This document shows, one piece after another, positions 6,504 through 10,297 of a DNA stretch of 10,297 nt; within the stretch, counting starts at the first letter, position 1, and each line of letters starts with the position of its first letter. The notes below the pieces were generated by a model. That model did not search any database and was not told where the DNA came from. It worked only from the letters and a program-made list of their open reading frames with translations. A program made the position numbers and the translations under genes. The DNA lies in assembly GCA_030638845.1 (NCBI GenBank), contig DAOWDW010000039.1, positions 1 through 10,297 on the forward strand, in the 5' to 3' direction. The stretch is from Candidatus Peregrinibacteria bacterium (GTDB taxonomy: Bacteria; Patescibacteriota; Gracilibacteria; Peribacterales; Peribacteraceae).

Positions 6504-7514
6504 ATGAATCTATTCATAACAATATCACTCTTTGTAGTTGGGCTATTTCTACTTATAAAAGGAGCAGATTGGTTAGTAGAAGGTGCTTCTTCTATTGCTA
6601 GAAGACTTGGAATATCCAATCTTGTTATTGGACTTACAGTCGTATCTTTCGGTACTTCTGCACCAGAGCTTTTAGTTAATATAGTAGCCAGCTTTCAAGG
6701 CAGTGTAGATATTGCAATAGGAAACATAGTTGGGAGTAACATTTCAAATACATTTCTTATTTTAGGTGCCACGGCCATAGTAACTCCCCTAGCTATTCAA
6801 AAAAGTACTGTTATTAAGGAAATCCCATTTAGTTTGCTTGCTTCTGTAATGCTTTTAATTATGGCAAACGACATGATTATTGATGGAAGCGAGTCATCAG
6901 TACTTAGCCGAAGTGATGGGTTAATATTCTTAGGGTTTTTCTTGATATTCATCTACTACACCTTTGGAATGAAAAGAGCTTCCGAAGAAGAAAAAGCAGA
7001 TGAATTTACAAAAGCGATAAGACCCTTATGGAAATCTTGGGGAATGGTAATAATTGGACTATTTGGACTTAGCTTTGGAGCAAATTTGTCTGTGCAAACA
7101 GCAAAAGAAATGGCCCTTGCCCTTGGGGTAAGCGAAGCTCTGGTTGGCTTAACGGTAGTAGCCATAGGTACCTCCTTACCAGAACTAACTGCATCTATGA
7201 TTGCAGCATTAAAGAAAAAATCGGACATTGCTGTTGGAAACATAGTTGGAAGTAATATTTTTAACGTCTTTTGGATTCTTGGAATAAGCTCTCTTATAAA
7301 ACCACTTCCATTTGCTCCAAAATTAAACATAGATTTAGAAGTTATGCTTGGATCTGCAATTCTTCTTTTTGTAATTGTGCATAATGGACATATGCATAAA
7401 AGGCTATTTATGTGGTGGAAACAAAAGAAAGATTTTATCTTAAACAGATGGGAAGGAGGAATACTCCTTGCCTGTTACATTGTTTATATTATTACAGTTG
7501 GATATAGAGGATAG
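6504..7514 (+). CDS. calcium/sodium antiporter family (CaCA, YrbG-like), 336 aa
   Basis: An inner-membrane cation exchanger, expected to move Ca2+ against Na+ (or K+-dependent Na+). Two inverted alpha repeats carry the ion-binding residues. Alpha-1 has GTSAPEL (50-56) and GNIVGSNISN (73-82); alpha-2 has GTSLPEL (222-228) and GNIVGSNIFN (245-254). About ten hydrophobic segments surround a charged cytoplasmic loop (about 157-178, KRASEEEKADEF). The length fits the bacterial family. I chose the ATG at 6504, which opens the first membrane helix (MNLFITISLF); ATGs at 6486 and 6465 would read back toward or into the octamer array. No Shine-Dalgarno is seen. Ion specificity cannot be told from sequence alone. 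A hairpin starts 3 nt after the stop. Confidence 0.9.
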   Translation: MNLFITISLFVVGLFLLIKGADWLVEGASSIARRLGISNLVIGLTVVSFGTSAPELLVNIVASFQGSVDIAIGNIVGSNISNTFLILGATAIVTPLAIQKSTVIKEIPFSLLASVMLLIMANDMIIDGSESSVLSRSDGLIFLGFFLIFIYYTFGMKRASEEEKADEFTKAIRPLWKSWGMVIIGLFGLSFGANLSVQTAKEMALALGVSEALVGLTVVAIGTSLPELTASMIAALKKKSDIAVGNIVGSNIFNVFWILGISSLIKPLPFAPKLNIDLEVMLGSAILLFVIVHNGHMHKRLFMWWKQKKDFILNRWEGGILLACYIVYIITVGYRG

Positions 7515-7516
7515 TA

Positions 7517-7536
7517 CGCTTGCCTGCGGGCAAGCG
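7517..7536. terminator. hairpin directly after the exchanger gene
   Basis: CGCTTGCC and GGCAAGCG form a perfect 8-bp stem with loop TGCG, beginning 3 nt after the TAG stop. No U-tract follows. Its arm GCTTGCC/GGCAAGC recurs in the insert of the broken tRNA near 8305-8321. Confidence 0.5.
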
Positions 7537-7549
7537 AATGTAAAATGAA

Positions 7550-7584
7550 AAATGAAATAAATATGAAAATTATTTATTTCATTT
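7550..7584. terminator. probable bidirectional terminator
   Basis: A perfect 13-bp inverted repeat, AAATGAAATAAAT and ATTTATTTCATTT, has a 9-nt loop. It is A-rich on the left and T-rich on the right and lies between two convergent genes. Confidence 0.55.
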
Positions 7585-7611
7585 GTATTATTTCTGAATT
7601 TATTTTATTTC

Positions 7612-7737
7612 TTAAGCTACTGGAAATAGCATAAGTGCCATTACAAAGAATATAGCAGTAAGTACAAATGTAGATGCAGATGCGACCAGTGCTTCCTTGT
7701 CTGTATTTAGCCTAAGGGAGGCTTGAAGTTTTAACAT
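7612..7737 (-). CDS. small membrane peptide, 41 aa, unknown
   Basis: I do not recognise this protein. It reads MLKLQASLRLNTDKEALVAS and then a hydrophobic stretch (about 21-41, ASTFVLTAIFFVMALMLFPVA) that would span the membrane once and ends the protein. The N-terminal part is a short basic/amphipathic segment. I accept it as a gene because TTGCAA and TATTAT sit 17 nt apart upstream, with the ATG 6 nt after the -10, the same layout as trxB. A bidirectional terminator lies just beyond its TAA stop. It could be a stress-type or toxin-like membrane peptide, but nothing in the sequence shows that. Confidence 0.55.
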   Translation of the reverse strand: MLKLQASLRLNTDKEALVASASTFVLTAIFFVMALMLFPVA

Positions 7738-7743
7738 ACGTAT

Positions 7744-7772
7744 ATAATAACATAATTTGTATTTATTTGCAA
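7744..7772 (-). promoter_or_regulatory. promoter of the 41-aa gene, leaderless
   Basis: On the minus strand TTGCAA (7767-7772), a 17-nt spacer and TATTAT (7744-7749) are followed by 6 nt and the ATG. Four of six -35 bases and five of six -10 bases match consensus. Confidence 0.55.
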
Positions 7773-7880
7773 TATAGCTACTTGGTGCCACAGGGTTTCA
7801 TTCCTCATATCTTTTAATGAAGGTGATTGCAGTGGGTTGCGTCAGAAGAATTAGTAGTTGTGAGCTTGTGTATATAAACT

Positions 7881-7911
7881 GAGCCTTCACTCCTCGATGG
7901 AATGAAGGCTC
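7881..7911 (-). terminator. strong hairpin after the 67-aa gene
   Basis: GAGCCTTCA and TGAAGGCTC give a 9-bp stem. A C-A mismatch, a further 3 bp (TCC/GGA) and a 5-nt loop close it. On the minus strand it follows the stop by 8 nt and is followed by AGTTTATATA, a poor U-tract. Confidence 0.55.
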
Positions 7912-7919
7912 TAGATGGA

Positions 7920-8123
7920 CTACCATGGGACGAGCCCAACGACACCCATGAGTACCATACAGAGAATGGTGGCAACGACCATAATGTAAAGCGAAATCCT
8001 AGACCGCCTTACGATGCCATCACGTTGTTCTCGGAGAGCAGTGTTTTTCTCCTGCAACTCGATGATGACGGGGTCAACCAATTGCCATTTACCTCGCTTC
8101 ATGTGAAATGGCTGGTCGTACAT
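7920..8123 (-). CDS. small coiled-coil membrane protein, 67 aa, unknown
   Basis: I do not recognise this protein. Residues 18-40 (DPVIIELQEKNTALREQRDG and on) look like a short heptad coiled coil. RRSR (39-42) precedes a membrane helix (about 44-64), and the chain ends GLVPW. The positive-inside rule predicts the N-terminus in the cytoplasm. The start at 8123 is fixed by AGGAG 8 nt upstream, the only strong Shine-Dalgarno in the window; an inner ATG at 8102 has none. A hairpin follows the TAG stop. The base composition is more GC-rich than the neighbours, which together with the Shine-Dalgarno suggests DNA of different origin. A plus-strand frame over the same bases (7902-8171) lacks a ribosome site and any recognisable domain, so I take it as the shadow. 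Confidence 0.6.
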   Translation of the reverse strand: MYDQPFHMKRGKWQLVDPVIIELQEKNTALREQRDGIVRRSRISLYIMVVATILCMVLMGVVGLVPW

Positions 8124-8131
8124 AAGTGTTT

Positions 8132-8136
8132 CTCCT
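8132..8136 (-). promoter_or_regulatory. Shine-Dalgarno of the 67-aa gene
   Basis: AGGAG on the minus strand lies 8 nt before the ATG. A consensus -35 hexamer TTGACA occurs at 8151-8156 without a matching -10. A TATATT (8174-8179) further up could serve as -10 with a leader of about 45 nt. Confidence 0.6.
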
Positions 8137-8227
8137 ATGAAAGATCAGTTTGTCAAGTAGTCACGATATGAACAATATACCATAGAAATGACTTTTTCTA
8201 GCAAAACATGAATGAAATTTTCTGTGA

Positions 8228-8344
8228 TGGTGCCACGGGACAGAATTGAACTGTCGACCTCGGGCTTATGAGTCCTACGCTTCGCGTAAATGTTTTTTTA
8301 TTACGGCAAGCAAAGCTTGCCTAGGCCAACTGAGCTACCGTGTC
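8228..8344 (-). pseudogene. tRNA(CAU) copy interrupted by a hairpin-bearing insert
   Basis: Read on the minus strand, the first 19 nt or so and the last 48 nt match the intact tRNA at 8361-8437. Positions 8227-8275 (anticodon loop through the CCA end) are identical to it, as is 8326-8342. Between them, 50 nt (8276-8325) stand where the intact gene has 10. The insert holds a 7-bp hairpin (GGCAAGC, AAA or TTT loop, GCTTGCC) and a 5-bp hairpin (TACGC-TTC-GCGTA on the plus strand). It removes the 3' half of the D stem and most of the 5' half of the anticodon stem, and the acceptor has an A instead of C at position 2. TAGG borders the insert on both sides. Most likely a dead copy; a spliced gene is less likely. 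Confidence 0.7.
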
Positions 8345-8360
8345 TCTTTATATTTAGCAA

Positions 8361-8437
8361 TGGTGCCACGGGACAGAATTGAACTGTCGACCTCGGGCTT
8401 ATGAGTCCCGCGCTCTAACCAACTGAGCTACCGTGGC
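8361..8437 (-). tRNA. tRNA(CAU), elongator Met or Ile2
   Basis: A 77-nt tRNA with encoded CCA. The acceptor GCCACGG pairs with CCGTGGC, the D arm is GCTC-loop-GAGC, the anticodon loop is CTCATAA with CAT (plus-strand 8401-8403), and the T arm is GACAG-TTCAATT-CTGTC. The first pair is G-C and the anticodon stem lacks three G-C pairs next to the loop, so it is not the initiator. Elongator Met and lysidine-modified Ile2 cannot be separated from sequence alone. The last pair of the anticodon stem (31-39) is A against G, a mismatch also present in the G39 of the broken copy. Confidence 0.92.
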
Positions 8438-8446
8438 ACGGTAGAA

Positions 8447-8475
8447 ATGCTACCAAATTGAGAGAATATGAGCAA
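8447..8475 (-). promoter_or_regulatory. putative tRNA(CAU) promoter
   Basis: On the minus strand TTGCTC (8470-8475), 17 nt and TAGCAT (8447-8452) end 9 nt before the tRNA 5' end. A small inverted repeat GGTAG-AAATG-CTACC (8440-8454) overlaps the -10. Confidence 0.4.
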
Positions 8476-8482
8476 CGAAACC

Positions 8483-8511
8483 TTCCAAAAATCCCTTATT
8501 TATGCTAGAAT
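8483..8511 (+). promoter_or_regulatory. putative promoter of the two unknown genes at the right end
   Basis: TTCCAA (8483-8488) and TAGAAT (8506-8511) are 17 nt apart, and TATGC before the -10 gives an extended -10 TG. The predicted start is near 8518, which leaves a leader of about 19 nt. The promoter is divergent from that of the tRNA. Confidence 0.5.
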
Positions 8512-8536
8512 ATAGGGATTTATTCCCTATTTATAC
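8489..8536 (+). promoter_or_regulatory. repeated TCCCT boxes around the -10 (possible operator or 5' hairpin)
   Basis: TCCCTTATTTATGC (8492-8505) and TTCCCTATTTATAC (8523-8536) are near-direct repeats on either side of the -10. Between them ATAGGGA (8512-8518) is the inverse of TCCCTAT (8524-8530) with a 5-nt loop, and AAATCCC (8489-8495) is the inverse of GGGATTT (8515-8521). This could bind a repressor or fold in the mRNA leader. Confidence 0.4.
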
Positions 8537-8782
8537 ATGCCTAAAGCACTTGAAATAAATACTAACAATCAACTTAGCCCTGCAATTGCAACAGGAGTTG
8601 AAGGAGTTAGGAAAAGCATTGAAATATTAGGAACAGTACTTACTGAAATTTTAAAAGGAGGAGAGCAAATATTGCCTGAGGTTGCAAAACAAGGAACATC
8701 TGTAGTTGGAGGAACATTAAAAGCTATATTAAGAACTATTAGAGCTCCAATTAACGTAATACTTGGAGATAGAGAAAAATAA
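8537..8782 (+). CDS. small helical protein, 81 aa, unknown
   Basis: I do not recognise this protein. It is rich in Ile, Leu, Gly and Lys. After a polar start (1-14) it reads as two or three amphipathic helices (about 17-40, 43-52 and 58-76) with GTVLTEILKGG and VVGGTLKAILRTIRAP, ending in charged GDREK. No signal peptide or full membrane helix is clear, although the Gly-rich amphipathic segments could lie on a membrane. The ATG at 8537 is the first codon after the extended -10 promoter, and no Shine-Dalgarno is present. The larger unknown gene begins 22 nt after its TAA, so the two are probably one operon and may act together. Confidence 0.65.
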   Translation: MPKALEINTNNQLSPAIATGVEGVRKSIEILGTVLTEILKGGEQILPEVAKQGTSVVGGTLKAILRTIRAPINVILGDREK

Positions 8783-8804
8783 ATAATAAATAACCATTAT
8801 TAAA

Positions 8805-10297
8805 ATGCTCAAATTAAATCAAAATAGACATAATCCATTCAATTTCTGTGAAAACAGATTGATTTTTAAGGCATCTCGAATAGAAGTACTTGCGCAAAAT
8901 ACAGTAGATACAATCAAAGAAAATACCCCACAGACAAAGGATCAACTTGAAAAACTTTTAATATCTATACGAGTTCCAGACAGAGCTATATTCTTTTCCA
9001 AATTTAAAGAGAAAGTTGGAAGCATGAATCTAATTGAAATAGAAGCAATAGAAACAAATCTAAAAAGTCTAGAAACTCAAATTACAACTGGCGATATAGC
9101 TCAGCATATTCAAAGTCTTAAAAGTGTAATTGATAAGCAAATAGAAACTGGAAAAATGGCTGTACAAAGCAACACCACTACAGCAACACCAAACATATCA
9201 AATAAACCTGTCTTAACTAAATTATGGGATGCAACAAAGCAAGGTGCAGAAAAAACTAGAGTTGCAATAATAAGTGGAGCCAAAAGTACCGGAGACTTTA
9301 TAGAAAACTCTACGGATGCCGTTTTACCAAAAAAATGGACTCTACACATGTCTCGAAATCAGAAAATTGCAATAGGTATAATTGGGAGTGCAGGAACATT
9401 AATTGTTGGAAAATGGATTTATGAAAGTGGAAAAAAAATTGGCAACGGAATAGGGAAATTATTTGGATGGGGAAAAGAATCTGCAGAAAAAGGTAAAGAG
9501 GCTGCCGAAAAAACAAAAGGAGGACTATTTAAGAAACTACTGATTGGAACTGGTGTAGGAATGGCCGCATTTTTTGGGATAGATTTCTTAATGAAAATTA
9601 ATGGAATTAAAGGAATGATGGACAGAATGAGAAATGCGCTTACCCCAAAAGAAAAAGGAGAATCTTCTGAAGAAGAATATGGGATAAGTAATAAAGAATA
9701 TAATGAAGCAGAACAGGCTTATAAGGTTTGGAATATTAAAAGAATAAAAGAAATATTTGAGTGTAATACAGGAAAAGAAACACCTGAATATTTAAAATTT
9801 GTTGGATACATGAAAAATAAATATGAAGTACAAATTATTGATAAACTCCCTTACAAAAAACATGAAGCAGCTTTTGAAGCTTATGAAGATAATATGAAAA
9901 GTGTATTTAGAATAATAAAAGAGAAATTCGAAGACAGAAAATATATTCTTGCAATTGGCGCAACTATTGCATGGCAAACTGGAATACTTAGTATTTTGGG
10001 GGAAACAGGGATAACTGTTGCCAATAAATCTACAGAATTAGCAAAATATCTTGCTAAAACGACTGCTAAAACCGCAAAGAACCATCCGTTAATTGCACTT
10101 CTAGCTCTTGGTGGAGGAATTGCTACATTCTATACCATTATGAAAAATAATAAGAATAAAAATTTTCTTATGCCATCAAACATCCCAATACTTATTCAAG
10201 CACTTAATATTGGAACACCATTCCCATATCCCTCAAACCAAATAAATATACCTAAGCAATTATTAGCAGATATGAAAGAATATGCTGCAAGTCTATC
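8805..10297 (+). CDS. large multi-pass membrane protein, unknown, cut by the right edge (497+ aa)
   Basis: The frame from the ATG at 8805 (MLKLNQNRHNPFNF) is open to the last base. No family is recognised. Residues 30-120 are predicted helical and charged, followed by a Thr/Asn linker (121-133) and amphipathic helices. Four hydrophobic segments are seen: about 187-206 (AIGIIGSAGTLIVG), 245-263 (LLIGTGVGMAAFFGIDFLM), 380-398 and 428-446 (PLIALLALGGGIATFYTIM). Between the members of each pair lie Ala/Lys/Glu or Ala/Lys/Thr amphipathic stretches (224-238, 404-426). A soluble Glu/Lys-rich region (280-378) separates the pairs. There is no signal peptide, and only two Cys (15 and 320). No Shine-Dalgarno precedes the start, as is usual here. 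Composition and codon use look like those of the housekeeping genes, so it is probably native to the lineage. The function is unknown. Confidence 0.8.
   Translation, partial: MLKLNQNRHNPFNFCENRLIFKASRIEVLAQNTVDTIKENTPQTKDQLEKLLISIRVPDRAIFFSKFKEKVGSMNLIEIEAIETNLKSLETQITTGDIAQHIQSLKSVIDKQIETGKMAVQSNTTTATPNISNKPVLTKLWDATKQGAEKTRVAIISGAKSTGDFIENSTDAVLPKKWTLHMSRNQKIAIGIIGSAGTLIVGKWIYESGKKIGNGIGKLFGWGKESAEKGKEAAEKTKGGLFKKLLIGTGVGMAAFFGIDFLMKINGIKGMMDRMRNALTPKEKGESSEEEYGISNKEYNEAEQAYKVWNIKRIKEIFECNTGKETPEYLKFVGYMKNKYEVQIIDKLPYKKHEAAFEAYEDNMKSVFRIIKEKFEDRKYILAIGATIAWQTGILSILGETGITVANKSTELAKYLAKTTAKTAKNHPLIALLALGGGIATFYTIMKNNKNKNFLMPSNIPILIQALNIGTPFPYPSNQINIPKQLLADMKEYAASL

Noticed and set aside
6956..7330. 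Long minus-strand frame inside the exchanger gene, and similar antisense frames inside murL, murD, trxB and gdhA.
   Set aside because: All lie opposite genes with clear family motifs and have no domains of their own, so they are shadows.
7902..8171. Plus-strand 89-codon frame opposite the 67-aa gene.
   Set aside because: It starts inside a hairpin without a Shine-Dalgarno and has no membrane helix or recognisable domain. The minus-strand frame has AGGAG, a coiled coil and a membrane helix.
8276..8325. Group I intron or archaeal-type tRNA intron in the split tRNA.
   Set aside because: At about 40-50 nt it is far too short for a group I intron, lies away from the usual anticodon-loop site, and the bacterial gene set offers no splicing endonuclease context. 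No bulge-helix-bulge is seen.

Overview
The window looks like the chromosome of a small-genome, AT-rich bacterium, probably of the candidate phyla radiation (Patescibacteria). The signs are Lys/Ile/Asn-rich proteins, short or missing 5' leaders, almost no Shine-Dalgarno sequences, many short hairpin repeats between genes and a long uncharacterised membrane protein. Reading frames stay open over hundreds of codons only if UGA is a stop, so UGA is not read as glycine here; even so, none of the nine complete genes ends in UGA. The phylum is an inference, because no ribosomal protein or rRNA is present.

Layout. Positions 101-2542 hold two minus-strand metabolic genes, thioredoxin reductase (trxB) and a Glu/Leu/Phe/Val-family dehydrogenase, most likely glutamate dehydrogenase (gdhA). 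Each ends at its stop codon in an array of 8-bp repeats. A tRNA-Leu(CAG) lies at 2730-2816, preceded by a copied fragment of its own 5' end and followed by a 34-bp perfect palindrome. At 3020-5652 a two-gene plus-strand operon encodes a MurL-type epimerase and a MurD ligase, joined by a TAATG overlap. Next is minus-strand grpE, bracketed by two identical 45-bp direct repeats, and then a plus-strand Na+/Ca2+ exchanger-family protein (6504-7514).

The right third is accessory in character. It has a 41-codon membrane peptide gene with a clear promoter and an apparently leaderless start; a small, more GC-rich segment (about 7783-8230) carrying a 67-codon coiled-coil/membrane gene with the only strong Shine-Dalgarno of the window; and two tandem tRNA(CAU) genes, one intact and one broken by a hairpin-bearing insert. 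A divergent promoter region follows, with repeated operator-like boxes ahead of two unknown genes, the second of which (at least 497 residues, four membrane segments) runs off the right edge.

How the genes fit together. MurL and MurD most likely form the alternative D-glutamate route of peptidoglycan synthesis: MurD adds L-Glu to UDP-MurNAc-L-Ala and MurL then inverts that residue, so no free D-Glu or MurI racemase is needed. GdhA may supply L-Glu, although it is not co-transcribed. TrxB and GrpE are housekeeping redox and Hsp70-cycle proteins.
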